Made by a program: the position numbers and the translations under genes. DNA of 64,000 bases from Anticarsia gemmatalis. Its lineage: Eukaryota > Arthropoda > Insecta > Lepidoptera > Erebidae. The notes beneath the pieces were generated by a model. It saw only the letters and a program-made list of their open reading frames with translations, was not told the DNA's origin and searched no databases. Below, one piece after another: positions 1-12,360 of this stretch. The stretch covers positions 18,269,001 through 18,333,000 of the forward strand of contig NC_134776.1 of NCBI RefSeq assembly GCF_050436995.1, written 5' to 3'. Position 1 is the stretch's first letter; each line of letters opens with the position of its first letter.

Positions 1-3000
1 AATATTTCCTAGTTTGTGCCGTGATTTTTATGCGTGCGTAGACAGAATAAGAATTTGTTTGAAACGGCTTAGTTCATATTATGAATTAATACAGCACTCT
101 TGAAACCGTATAGAAGTTTTAATATTCTTCGTATAGAATCGCGCCGCCATGTCGAGGATAGTTAGTCGGTAGTAGGGGATGCACTTCCGTATGCGCCGCG
201 GCGATGCGCGTAGTGCAGTCGATCAATGCAGGTCTCTAGCTAGACGCCCTGGGCGCGGCACGTTAGTACATCACTACTCGCGGGCTGAGTCGGTTCATAG
301 CGCGCTGTCGCTACCGGTATTCATAATTTGATAGTTCTTTCTTACTTACATCCGCGAAGGACAGCAAGCCAGTGTCTGAGTGATCTAAGTGCGAGTTCAT
401 TGTGTCGAGTTTTTATTTTGTAAGTATTTTTGCAAGTACATTTGTAGGCTCAACTCTTTGTATGGGTACAATTCATCCTTGGGCTGCTTTTGTGCTAGAT
501 ATTTACAGCTATCGTCTTAGGCGGCTTTTAGTGGTCAGATATTATCGAAGCAGTGGCATTGGTGTAATTAAAATACGCAGCTGCATTGCGCATCTGCAAC
601 CAAATCGATATCGCATCGAGATGAGGGCACGGAGCATGTTCGGTCATGTCCGTCTAGAGCGTAGGTACAGAGGTGTAGTGCGCGACGCCATTAGGCAGCC
701 TTGGTCTTGCAACATTTCCTAGTTCGTTGCGTGATTTTTATGTTGTAGATGGAAGAAGAATTGGTTTGAAACAGCTTGGTTCAAATCATGAATTAATAGA
801 GCACTCTTGAAATCGTATAGAAGGTTTAATATTCTGCCTATAGTATCGTGCTGCCATTTCGAGGATAGTTAGCCGGTAGTAGGGGATATGTCCCGGGTGC
901 ATTGCGCCGATGCGCGGAGTGCAGTCGATCAATACAGGTCTCTACCTAGACGTCCTGGGCGCGGCACATTAGTACATCATTACTCGCGGGCTGAGTCGGT
1001 TCATAGCGCGCTGTCGCTACCGGTATTCATAATTTGATAGTTCTTTCTCACTTACATTCGCGAAGGACAGCAAGCCAGTGTCTGAGTGATCTAAGTGCGA
1101 GTTCATTGTGTCGAGTTATTGTTTTGTAAGTATTTCTCAATGTTTTGGTATCTCATTAGAATACTTTCGTTTCACATTAGTTAAAGTATTGATGATGGTA
1201 GACTTAGACGAAAACATCCCTCGCATATATTTTTGGCTTTATTCTTCATGTGGGTACAATACGTCGCTGGGCAGCTCTTATACTCGATATTCATCGTGAT
1301 AGACGGTTCTTTGTCGTCAGATGGTAACGCGTCGTTAGGGATGGAATCAGTGCGATGGGTTGCATTTGATGACGCACCTGCATTGCGCATCTGCAATCAA
1401 ATCGATATCGCATCGAGATGAGAGCACGGAGCATGTTCGATCATGTCCGTCTAGAGCGTAGATACAGAGGTGTAGTGCGCGACGCCATTAGGCAGCGTCT
1501 GTCTTGCAACATTTCCTAGTTTGTTCCGTGATTTTTATGTTGTGGATGGAAGAAGAATTTGTTTGAAACGGCTTGGTTCAAATCATGAATTAATACAGCA
1601 CTCTTGAAACTGTACAGAAGGTTTAGTATTCTGCCTATAGTATCGTGCCGCCATGTCGAGGATAGTTAGCCGGTAGTAGGGGATATGTCCCGGGTGCCTT
1701 GCGCCGATGCGCGTAGTGCAATCGATCAATGCAGGTCTCTAGCTAGACGCCCTGGGCGCGGCACGTTAGTACATCACTACTCGCGGGCTGAGGCGGTTCA
1801 TAGCGCGCTGTCGCTACTGATATTAATAATTTGATAGTTCTTTCTCACTTACATCCGCGAAGGACAGTAAGCCAGTGTCTGAGTGATCTAAGTGCGAGTT
1901 CATTGTGTCGAGTTTTTATTTTGTAAGTATTTTTGCAAGTACATTTGTAGGCTCAACTCTTTGTATGGGTACAATTTATCTTTGGACAGCTTTTGTGCTG
2001 GATAGTCAGAGCTACCGTCTTAGGCGGCTTTTAGTGGTCAGATACTATCGAAGCAGTATCATTGGTGTAATTGAAATACGCAACTGCATTGCGCATCTGC
2101 AACCAAATCGATATCGCATCGAGATGAGAGCACGGACCATGTCCGGTCATGTCCGTCTAGAGCGTAGATACAGAGGTGTAGTGCGCGACGCCATCAGGCA
2201 GCCTTGGTCTTGCAACATTGCATAGTTTGTTTCGTGATTTTTATGTTGTAGATGGAAGAAGAATTGATTTGAAACAGCTTGGTTCAAATCAAGAATTAAT
2301 ACAGCACTCTTGAAACTGTATAAAAGTTTTAATATTCTTCGTATAGAATCGCGCCGCCATGTCGAGGATAGTTAGCCGGTAGTAGGGGATGCATCTCCGT
2401 ATGCGCCGCGGCGATGCGCGTAGTGCAGTCGATCGATGCAGGTCACTAGCTAGACGCCCTGGGCGCGGCACGTTAGTACATCATTACTCGCGGGCTGAGT
2501 CGGTTTATAGCGGGCTATCGCTTCCGGTATAATAAAATACTTAAATCTGTTACAGTAAGCTAGTGTCTTAGTGATCTAAGTGCGAGTTCATTGTGTCGAG
2601 TTAATATCTTGTAAGTATGTCTCGAAGATTTTCTACCATTTTCGATCTGTCTTTTCTACATTTGCGTGATAATGGCAATATGCAAAAAGGTGTCAGTTGA
2701 AGGATCGTTTTGGTTCGAATATTAATAGAAATTAGGTACGTAATTTTACTTATCCGTCTTACACCAGGCACCTGCCAAGGGATATGGGCATTCATTTTTA
2801 TTTCGTTTACTTCGACCGTTCGATGCCTATCGTGATTTGATGTTGTGTAGTTATAATTATTTTTGTGATTGGTTCTATTTGATGACGCACCTGCATTGCG
2901 CATCTGCAATCTAATCGATATCGCATCGAGATGAGAGTACGGAGCATGTCCGGTCATGTCTGGCTAGTGCGTATATGTTGTGCGCGGCGGGGCCCGGCGT

Positions 3001-5135
3001 AACGTAATATAATAATATGTCGTTGTCGATGTTTTATACGGCTATGTTAAAATAGTGAGATATTTCATATTTTCTGAAAAATATAACCGTTTTGAAATAC
3101 TTCGGGTAGAATCACGCCGCCATGTCGAGAATAGTTGACCGGTAGTAGGGGACGTGTCCCGGATGCATTGTGCCGATGCGCGGAGTGCAGTCGATCAATA
3201 TAGGGCTTCTACCTAGACGCCCTGGGCGCGGCACGTTAGTACATCACTACTCGCGGGCTGAGTCGGTTCATAGCGCGCTGTCGCTACCGATATTGATAAT
3301 TTGATAGTTCTTTCTCACTTACATCCGCGAAGGACAGTAAGCCAGTGTCTGAGTGATCTAAGTGCAAGTTCATTGTGTCGAGTTATTATTTTGTAAGTAT
3401 TTTTGCAAGTACATTTGTAGGCTCAACTCTTTGTATGGGTACAATTCATCTTTGGACAGCTTTTGTGCTAGATATTCAGAGCTATCGTCTTAGGTGGCTT
3501 TTAGTGGTCAGATACTATCGAAGCAGTAGCATTGGTGTAATTGAAATACGCAACTGCATTGCGCATCTGCAACCAAATCGATATCGCATCGAGATGAGGG
3601 CACGGAGCATGTCCGGTCATGTCCGTCTAGAGCGTAGAAACAGAGGTGTAGTGCGCGACGCCATTAGGCAGCCTTGGTCTTGCAAAATTGCATAGTTTGT
3701 TTCGTGATTTTTATGTTGTAGATGGAAGAAGAATTGGTTTGAAACAGCTTGGTTCAAATCAAGAATTAATACAGCACTCTTGAAACTGCATAGAAGTTTT
3801 AATATTCTTCGTACAGAATCGCGCCGCCATGTCGAGGATAGTTGACCGGTAGTAGGGGATACATCTCCGTATGCGCCGCGGCGATGCGCGTAGTGCAGTC
3901 GATCGATGCAGGTCACTAGCTAGACGCCCTGGGCGCGGCACGTTAGTACATCACTACTCGCGGCCTGAGCCAGTTCATAGCGCGCTGTCGCTACTGATAT
4001 TAATAATTTGATAGTTCTTTCTTACTTACATCCGCGAAGGACAGCAAGCCAGTGTCTGAGTGATCTAAGTGCGAGTTCATTGTGTCGAGTTATTGTTTTG
4101 TAAGTATTTCTCAATGTTTTGGTATCTCATTAGAATACTTTCGTTTCACATTAGTTAAAGTATTGATGATGGTAGACTTAGACGAAAACATCCCTCGCAT
4201 TTATTTTTGGCTTTATTCTTCATGTGGGTACAATACGTCGCTGGGCAGCTCTTATACTCGATATTCATCGTGATAGACGGTTCTTTGTCGTCAGATAGTA
4301 ACGTGTTGTTAAAGATGGAGTCGGTGGGATGGGTTGCATTTGATGACGCACCTGCATTGCGCATCTGCAATTAAATCGATATCGCGTCGAGATGAGAGTA
4401 CGGAGCATGTTCGGTCATGTCCGGCTAGTGCGTAGGTGTAGTGCGCTGTAGGGCTCAGCGTCGCGTGGAGTGTCTTTTAATCTTAGAGTTCCCGGCAAGT
4501 TTTGATATGTTTAGTTGATGTTGTTAACTGCATAAATAATGGGTCAGAAAATATCTTCTGGAAGAGGTAGGAAAATATTTCCTTTTCAATCGGACCGCTA
4601 TGCCGAGGATAGTTAACCGGTGCCGCGGTGGTAGGAGGTCGCGTCCCGGATGCATTGCGCCGATGCGCGGAGTGCAGTCGATCAATACAGGGTTCTAGCT
4701 AGGTGACCTGGGCGCGGCACGTTAGTACATCACTACTCACGGCCTATGTCGGTTCAAAGCGCGCTGTCACTACCGGTATAATAAATATATTGTTTTTTCT
4801 TACTTATGTTCGCGAAAGACTATAATCCAGTTTTTGGGTGATCTAAGTGTTATTTGATTGTTTCGTGTCATTATTTTGTAAGTATGTCTTGTATATTTGT
4901 TTGCTATTTGTTGAAGGAATATGCGAATGGCGTGTGTTGGTTATATAGTTAAAAAATGATATATGGGGTTTGCATTTTCGAATTGCTATTATTCAAATTT
5001 TGTGCTAGGAAATACTCTTTTTCAGTGTTATGGCCACATATTCGCTAGAGTTATAGGAGTTGGGATGGGGATTATTCCAGAGCGCATCTGCATTGCGCAT
5101 CTGCATCCAATCGATATCGCATCGAGAGCAATGGG
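1..5135. repeat. Tandem satellite, higher-order ~1.5 kb (two ~705/~780 bp units)
   Basis: The landmark 'CGTTAGTACATCACTACTCG' or a close variant recurs at about 260, 964, 1763, 2468, 3234, 3940 and 4719, so spacing alternates between about 705 and 765-800 bp and the dimer is close to 1.5 kb. The units have conserved blocks (the CCGCCATGTCGAGGATAGTT...CGCTACCGGTA block; a 55-nt block ending at GTAAGTAT; the GCGCATCTGCAA...CATGTCCGGTCATGTCC block) separated by faster-diverging linkers. By linker type the order is A (402), B (1108), A (1905), C (2612), A (3375), B (4082), D (4880). The A units keep a 106-codon open frame, but they are so similar that this need not mean selection. The array probably continues to the left of the window. 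I see no transposase or known gene in it. Confidence 0.9.
365..419 (+). other. Representative 55-nt splice-bounded cassette (candidate mini-exon)
   Basis: A 55-nt block is preceded by a pyrimidine-rich stretch ending in AG (GGACAG) and followed by the consensus donor GTAAGTAT. Equivalent blocks lie at 1071-1125, 1868-1922, 2556-2610, 3338-3392, 4045-4099 and 4823-4877, each exactly 55 nt. Six of seven keep the upstream AG; the last has lost it. The C unit has a quite different upstream sequence but still ends in CTGTTACAG. As 55 is not a multiple of three, a coding role for a single block is unlikely. Whether it is transcribed or spliced cannot be told from sequence alone. Confidence 0.4.
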
Positions 5136-7979
5136 CTAGACCGCCCACCCGGCTTGCCTGTGTGGGAGGTTGGCAATGATTATGTTTTACCTTTTCATCT
5201 CTTGAGGGTAGGCAGAGACTATAGAATGCCACTTGCTATATTCTCTAAGATCTGTTTTTACTTATTTCGCATTCAAAAATAGTTTTATCCATACGGATTA
5301 CAAGTTCTGTTTCATCTCTGACTTTTAAGACAGGCTTAGATGACTACTTTCGCCCAAAAATAATTGTAATTAATATGGAATTCATGATTTTTTACCTTAA
5401 GAAACCAGCACTAGTCATGCGAAATGTGACAGACATACAACAGAAGGTTTTCCTCGTATCCCTCTACACGTGTCAGGATACCATATACAGTAGCCATGGC
5501 AGCTCCCCATATTCATTAAATCTGGAGAAGTCTAAGTAAGCCGTTTACCTTGGAGTTATTATTTAGCCTCCCCGCGTGGTGTGAGGATCTTTACCGTTAG
5601 GTAGGTGGGTTGGTTCGCCCGTGTCCCTGGCAACTGGCTCCCCTCGCTATCGATTTGGCTCGTTTCACCTTGTACAAGGTCAAGGGGACTTAGCGCTTTT
5701 GTATTGAATGTTTGATGTTCCCAATGTTGAGAAGTTTCACGTGTAGGCTTATTAGAATCTTATATCGAATTTGCAATTCTAATTGGCTATTAAAAATGTA
5801 ATGATTAGAATTTTCCTTGTATACAACATAGAGAGGAAAATCTTATCATATTTTCTGAATCTTCTCAGTTTCCTGTTTACTTGAGAAAGATACTCAGAAT
5901 TTTTGACAAATAATTGTAGATAACGTTCGAGACCCTTTGTTCAACTGGAGATTAAATCAAGATATTCTCCAGTCTTACTAAACCATCTTCTCAGTATTAT
6001 TTTAAAACCGCTTGTTCATCCTTTGGCTGCTAAATATTTTTCATTATGCACATGGACGCATATTATAAAGAGGCAAAACCCTAGTCTCCCTATTCAACGC
6101 AGCTATAGCATCTGTGTTTCTATAGATTTCCCTTTGAGGTATTATTAAAAAGTACCCCTCGCCTGTCTGGCTCCCCTGTAGGGTGAATCATGTTCTATAG
6201 AGTTCCTAGGTATACGAAATTAAATAAACGTTCCACCCTTCGCTCATGTTTGTGAGCAATCGGAATTGAATTCTCTGTCTTTTATACTGAAATTTTGTAG
6301 ACAGCTTATTCTTAGTCCAAAGAAAACTTCTATTACTTCTTCTTAGAAAAATTCTTCAAAATTCCTTTTTAATGATTGAGGAATAGATACTCTTCCCCAT
6401 AGACTTTTGTATCTGTAATATTAGGAAAGAAGACAGTAGTATTTTTCCGTAACTCATCTAATTCGGTGGAAAAATTAATCTGTATCTGTTTTATTACTCT
6501 GTGGAAATTCGTAAACAAAACCGTCGGACCCTCATGTTAATAATCTCAACCCTCATATGTACTATAGGCTACCTATGTAGCACTCATCCCTTTGAAAATT
6601 GGATAAAAGACTCGTTCCCCTTCGTGTTATTAGATCGGGCCCCTTTTTAGGGTGGATCTGTTGTTCTATAGGATACCTAAATCGACAGATGTCATAGCCA
6701 CCCGCTCTCGCCCTCCTAAAATCGATACTGACTCCCGTTGCCGTGGGTGGAATAAGGTAGACTCCACACAAGGTATGACTGTCTTTTTAATATGAGTTTA
6801 GTGATGTTTTGTAATACAAACCTTTGTATTTTTCCTGGATATCATCCATGGGCAACCTTTAAGGAATGCGAAAAATTCTTGCGGTGTTTTTGTCACCTGC
6901 AAAAATAAGTGTTAAGTTAAGTAAACTTGTCATCCTTGGTAAGCCCCTACGGCAGGTTTCGGCTTTAGAAAACAAATTTCAATACACCTATTAATATAAT
7001 ACCTCGTTTCCTTTGAGACTGATGGGAGATCATGGTGACGACTTAACGGACATCTGAACTTTTGTTATCCTTTATGCTGTATCCTTGATCCTAACCCGTC
7101 TCTTGACCATCTGTGCTGTTGTATAAAACACATACTCGTTTTATTGCGCACAACTCGTATTGTTAGTGTAATCTGACTACATTTAGGGTGAATTTGTATG
7201 GACTATGTAGTAAATGAATCAATTTGTGGATAGCCTTGGACTTCTCCCCTCGGATTGATTTGCGCGCTTGTCGCAACGGTCAAAAGATTGCTAATATTAC
7301 CCTGTCTTTAAAATGTCCGTTAAAATTACATGGTTGAAGCCATTGTTATATTTCAGCGACATGTGCAAATAATATAAACCTTGCAACATTGTTACATCCG
7401 CGAAATAAACTACTACGTAACGACGCGTCTATGACATAAAGGCACTTATTGAAAGGAAAATTACATTTGTATCACGGCACGTTTGGACATTGATATGTCG
7501 TTAGTCTCAGCGGAGTCACTCGCTTCAATTGTTGCAAATTATAGTTGTTCCTAGCATATAATAGGATGTGGTACGCGGTGCTGCATGCTAAATTGCAGTA
7601 TTATGCTGTCACTGACAACTTAATTTAACTCTGTCCTGTTTGTGTCGCCCTCTTGTTAACAGGAAATATTTCCACTTTTTTACTTTAAAACGATCGGAAA
7701 ATGTTAGTGTATAGGTATACATTTTATTCGTTTTATAATGTCGTAAATGGTCAGTAATTTCTGACGTTAAATTTTCTACCTCCTAAACCGATTCCGATAT
7801 AATCTAGGAAAATGCTTAAATTGACCCTTGTGCACAATCAAAATTTTAGTTAAACGAATCCGAGTTCAAAGCTGCAAATCTTTATTGGTGCAGTCTGTTC
7901 CCATGGTCCGAACATGTAATTTAGTTTTTGCATAAAATTAATAGTAAATTAACCGCTTTTGTATGTACCTGGCCTTGGT
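5136..7979. other. Gene-free AT-rich spacer
   Basis: No convincing coding exon is visible. A GC-richer stretch at about 5560-5700 looks like a dispersed repeat fragment but is not assignable. Two loosely similar blocks occur at about 6170-6220 and 6645-6690 (a GGGTG..TC..GTTCTATAG core followed by a CCTA motif), suggesting an old local duplication. Confidence 0.5.
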
Positions 7980-8208
7980 AGGTAGTTGGGGAGAGGCGGC
8001 GACGCCAATACGCGGGGGGTTGGGAAGGGCGGGAGCGTAGGGACATGCGCGTCGCTCGCGACTCCCCATCGCTAGTCTCGGGAACAGTCTTGGAGCGAGC
8101 ACTCGTGGCTCATCAGCTCACACTGCGCTAATATTTTACACAGTTAAATTACTCAGTGATTTGATAGCCATCTTCCGTTCACTTTCTCGATAAACGCATC
8201 CTTTCAAT
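7980..8208 (+). promoter_or_regulatory. GC-rich promoter and 5' leader of the BLOC1S2 homologue
   Basis: The stretch from about 7980 to 8110 is clearly richer in G, C and CpG than its surroundings (GGGGAGAGGCGGCGACGCC, GGGAAGGGCGGGAGCG, GCGCGTCGCTCGCGACTCC) and sits just before the first ATG at 8209. No TATA box is evident, which fits a broadly expressed housekeeping gene. The transcription start is inferred to lie around 8080-8140; the exact base cannot be read from sequence. Confidence 0.55.
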
Positions 8209-11075
8209 ATGGAAGAAGACGAGAATAAAAGTAAGTTTTTATTACGTCACATGGCTCAATGCAGATAGATTTTCTTTACATTATGTAACGTTTTTGCGTC
8301 TCAGTGAAATTTGCTCGCGTGGTAACGGCGTAGGCGGGTACTTCTAATACAAAATGGATCACTAAGTTGAGTGGGAACACGTGGGTTTCCTAAATTTTAT
8401 TGATTAGTTTCGTTTCGCGTTTCTTTCTTCGAACGTTTTTTGTGCGTCACAAAAGAGATTTTACTGTATCTATGTGTTGATTACTAACGTTATATCTTTC
8501 GTCCTTATTAATTATTTACATTTACTTGCGATATAAATACGTTCTCTTCTTTATCTCTAAGGGTCCTCATTATAACTTGTTCGAGTTGACATTAGCTGAA
8601 AATTACGGTCTGTGATGTTAGTTTTCATCGGAATAGTGGTGCCGTTTAGTTGAGACTTAGTTCTATAAATTAATATAAATTTCTATTGTTACAGATATGA
8701 ACTTATCCCCGAGTCACTCCAGCTTCGAGGTGTTGGACCCTCATGATCCCGTTCTCAGCCGCCTAGCCACGTTCCTCTTTAAGAGGACCAACGACTATCT
8801 CCAGGGAGAGATGTCCGCTGGCCAGGTAAATATCTAGTAAAATAATTAGCATTTCTAGACCTAAGTTTAGGTGGAGACTGCGCCGGGTTTCATCGATTTT
8901 GATTTACCAACGATGTCAAATGCTAAACTTAGAGCTATCTCATTTAATAGATTCGAAGACTTCCGATATGGAATCGACTTTCATTGCGGAGGACTTTACA
9001 TCTTAACAAACACATTAGACTCTGACGATTAAATCACACAAGTTATCTTATCACGCAGTGAATTGATAAAAAAAAGTGTCTTTGTATGTGGGGTCAGCGT
9101 CTAATGTGGATAATAATATACAATTTAAAGTTAAAACAGAACGAGATAATACGGAACCATTTGAAATCGGAGGAGTCAAAATGGCAAGAATCTGCTTAAC
9201 TGAGAACAAAGTCTTAAATCGTGGCCAAAAATTGCAACAGTGAAGATGACTTCGTTCTGTTGCTTGTCCATGAACTGAGAAACCTAAAGCTAATGCGCCG
9301 ACCGCCAAGAGAACCTTGATATTGTCCAAGAAAACACGATTGCAGTTTTACCTTAAAATTGTCCATAACACCCATAATTAATATGGTTGATAGTTGAATC
9401 TGTCCAAATTTATCACGATGTCATAATAAAACGTAGGGGAAAAAGCAGTTTCTCCTAAATTAATAACTGCTACAGACTATTTACGTCTGATAAGGAAACT
9501 TTAACATGGACATTTGACATGGTCTGAAAACATAAAGAGCCTATTGTATAAGGCTGAAATTGTTCTGATTATAAAACGAGCTGAAATTTAAGGCTCAAAG
9601 CCCCAAACCCACAGTGGTGAAGAACAAAGGAGATATTTTAAACAAAGTTTTCTTTCCAGGAACATTACGTACTGCTTGAAGAGATAAACAGACTTGCCAT
9701 CACCAAATATACTGACCTGCGTAATCTGGCAGTAAATCTCAACAAGACGCTGACTGAATATAACGAGCTGTGTTCGTATTTGTTTATTTTATTTGTTAGG
9801 GCATCAGATAGGAATACCACTAACAGTAGCCAAATTTGCAGAACCTTATTCTCAAAAACAAGGTTACTCAGGCACAAATATAAAGAATTTCGCAAAACAT
9901 CATTATTTTTCATCAAAAAAGCGCGAGAAAAGAATGACGAAGACCTAAGTTCGTATCATTTCATTACTTTTTTTTGTAGAACTAGAAATTATTCGTCCAC
10001 AACTTTTAAACCGTTTAACACTGTTTTTTTTGCAATACCCAAACCCATTTCTAACGCACTTTTGTCTTTTCGCTAACCTGTCGGATCCGCGCCGCGATAT
10101 ATCAGACTCTAGTCAAAGTCAAAACAAAGATATTTAATTAATGCCTTACTTATGAACTATACTAAACGATATTTTATTTTCATATAATTATTCTGGGAGT
10201 TTCCAATGGAGTTATAAGGGTAATGCAAATAAAATAATGACGGGCATAAGGATTGTGGATGGGTATAGTTTTAAAAATTTAGATTAATGTGTGAGCTTAG
10301 TCCATCGACCAATTACACCGATCTCGCAAACGGCGGTTAAAATTTCATTCAGTTGGATCTCATAATTTTCTCCTAAGTTGTTTTCGTTTATACAAAATTC
10401 GTTCTCCATTTCACACGGGTGCATTTTAAAACATTTAATGCTTAATAACACATTACTAACATTTTAATATTTTCATAACTAACATTTCGGGCTTGAAAAT
10501 CTTTGTAATCATTTTTGCCTAGATCGGATGAGTGGACATGGTCTAATTTTGATCTTGTGACCAATGCTGATATGATATTCATGTCCTGAGTTCAAGTCCC
10601 AGGACGATTAAATTTCGGTTGTTTTAAGTCAAAAACGCATGTTTTTTCTTATCCTGAAGATAGCTTTTATTTTTTTGAGACGGAGGAGCATGCGTTGCTT
10701 TTAAAAACTAAATAAAAGTAATATTCTCAACGTAATCCTTTAAGGATATACGTGTGTGATGCTACAGCCGCAGAGTCTCACCAAATGTTATTAGTTATTG
10801 CAAATCTGTGGCTTCAAACTGCCACTTTCATCCAAGCATGGTTCTAACCAAGGAGTGCTTACAGAAAATTCATTATCACCGGTATTAGTTGGTACTCCCG
10901 ACGGTCGATACAAATATTTTCTGCCATCTTTGCAGATGCGTCTACAATCAAGCCTCTCCTGCTGCAGATCGACCGCATTGACCGGATGGTCTCTAAACTA
11001 GAAACGAACGCGTACCGATTGGACAGTTACACCAAACAACTGAAGAACCGAATCCGAGAAATGGACGAAAATTAG
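8209..11075 (+). CDS. BLOC1S2: BLOC-1 complex subunit 2 (BLOS2) homologue, four coding exons
   Basis: Coding exons are 8209-8230, 8695-8825, 9660-9771 and 10936-11075 (stop TAG 11073-11075), giving 134 residues against about 142 for the human protein. Introns have GT-AG ends and the phases join cleanly. Exon 1 is only 22 nt. The protein has a short acidic start (MEEDEN) and then a helical coiled-coil-type region. Residues about 52-88 (EHYVLLEEINRL...YTDLRNLAVNLNKTL) and the last exon (KPLLLQIDRIDRMVSKLE, YRLDSYTKQLKNRI) align well with the BLOC1S2 family. BLOS2 is a subunit of the cytosolic BLOC-1 complex, which sorts cargo into lysosome-related organelles; in Bombyx its loss makes larval skin translucent. 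The third donor (T|GTTCGT) departs from consensus, but the join gives YASTIKPLLLQI, matching the family at that point. There is no clear coding neighbour in an operon-like arrangement, as expected in insects. Confidence 0.93.
10515..10612 (+). repeat. Degenerate tRNA-like SINE fragment in BLOC1S2 intron 3
   Basis: The sequence GAGTTCAAGTCCCAGG near 10588-10604 resembles a Pol III B box, and CGGATGAGTGGACATGG about 60 bases upstream resembles an A box. The segment does not fold as an intact tRNA. It is most likely a decayed SINE head. Confidence 0.35.
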
Positions 11076-11693
11076 TGTATAAGAAGAGGAATCATCAAAA
11101 TTCGCGTTTAGAACATGAAACGCGACATGGGCGTAGCCAGCATTGATCTTCAATGAAGAAGCAGAACATCAAAGCCGACGAAGAAAGAATAGAAGAAAGA
11201 AGATTCAAGGTAAACTAGCAAGGGATTGTAAAGGAGGATTCTTATTATCTTACCGAGCGATCACCGAGATTTGCTAAGCTAAGGCGCAATCAGTTTATAA
11301 TATCAAGCTGTACATTGCCGCCATTACCTGCTCGCTACCAAATTCTACCCGTACCGTTGTTACCGGACCCGACTCTATAACTCACAAGAGTCTCAGAAAA
11401 CATATCCAGTCTATGATTGATTGTGTAAACTCGGAATAAGCTCGAAGTAATAAGAAACATCCTAGTCCCGACTAATAACTCGACGAAAATTCCTGTTTAC
11501 CATTAAATTTGATCTTACCCAGCGATATCGATATTTGTCGATTTTCGCCCTGTTGTACGTGGTCAAAACGAATACAGTTCTATTTCACGGGGAATTTCGC
11601 TGTGTTATACATTTTCAGGATTTGAACAGTTTTTGCAATTCACAATTGCGCGAAACGTTCAGACATTAAATCAACTTGTTGATATCAAAATAC

Positions 11694-11699
11694 AATAAA
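11694..11699 (+). promoter_or_regulatory. Candidate BLOC1S2 poly(A) signal
   Basis: AATAAA lies about 620 bases past the BLOC1S2 stop codon on the same strand, which would give a 3' UTR of roughly 0.6 kb. Later A/T-rich candidates such as the one near 12053 cannot be excluded. Confidence 0.45.
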
Positions 11700-12131
11700 C
11701 CCTTTATCAATACAAAAATTACATATCTCCTTCTTCGTACTTTGAATAATGTTTGGTTCCAAACTACTTACCACGAGTTGCGTTGATTATACTACTGATA
11801 CTATTCGCATCGTGCTTTTTTGAATTGCAAAAATTAATTTAACTTTTCAGCAAGAGTTCTACAGCAGCTGTATTTTCTTATCTTACTATTGTCTTCGAAA
11901 CGTTACTTGGCTGCGCCCATGTCGCTAAGCCGTCTAAATTGTTATTTATCTGAAGTCTCGCCCACGTACATCTAATCTATCACTGTCCACCAAATATCGA
12001 GTTAGCTGCGATAGATTATTACTATCGAATACTGTCACTGGGATATTGGTTAAATAAATTAACCTATCTTGAAACGCAAGGAGACCTATAAGGTTCTTGT
12101 CGTTGTCTTAGACGCAAGAAGGGTTAGCAAG

Positions 12132-12332
12132 ATGTGCAGACCAGACGATCCACAATTCTTCGATTCATTCAACTTCCCAGTACCTCCTCTACCACCGGTA
12201 ATAACATATGATGTGAGCCCGATAAGAATAAATCCATATATGTTTATAGCAGTCTTTATAATCTTCGCCATTTTTCAGTTCCTAATCCGAACATTCTTCT
12301 TTATGAACGTAGTTTGGCCATTGATATTTTAG
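12132..12332 (+). CDS. Small ORF, possible single-pass membrane microprotein (66 aa)
   Basis: The ORF starts at an ATG in fair context (GCAAGATG, A at -3) and ends with TAG. Residues 1-35 are polar and proline-rich (PQFFDSFNFPVPPLPP). Residues about 37-55 are strongly hydrophobic (YMFIAVFIIFAIFQFLI), followed by RTFFF and a hydrophobic end, consistent with a membrane helix near the C terminus. A good splice-acceptor-like stretch (TTCTTGTCGTTGTCTTAG) ends at 12111, 20 bases before the ATG, so this could be the last exon of a gene with an upstream noncoding exon, or a downstream ORF in an extended BLOC1S2 3' UTR. I do not recognise the protein. Length alone does not prove it is coding. Confidence 0.35.
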   Translation: MCRPDDPQFFDSFNFPVPPLPPVITYDVSPIRINPYMFIAVFIIFAIFQFLIRTFFFMNVVWPLIF

Positions 12333-12360
12333 ATGTACGTGTTTTAGTGATACTTAGCCT

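Noticed and set aside
1..5135. Evenly spaced repeats that might be read as a CRISPR array.
   Set aside because: Units are 700-800 bp in a eukaryotic genome, with no short repeat-spacer structure or cas genes.
9780..10076. A 98-codon frame on the + strand inside the BLOC1S2 locus.
   Set aside because: It lies wholly in intron 3 and has no ATG-led coding signal or domain; the spliced model explains the locus.
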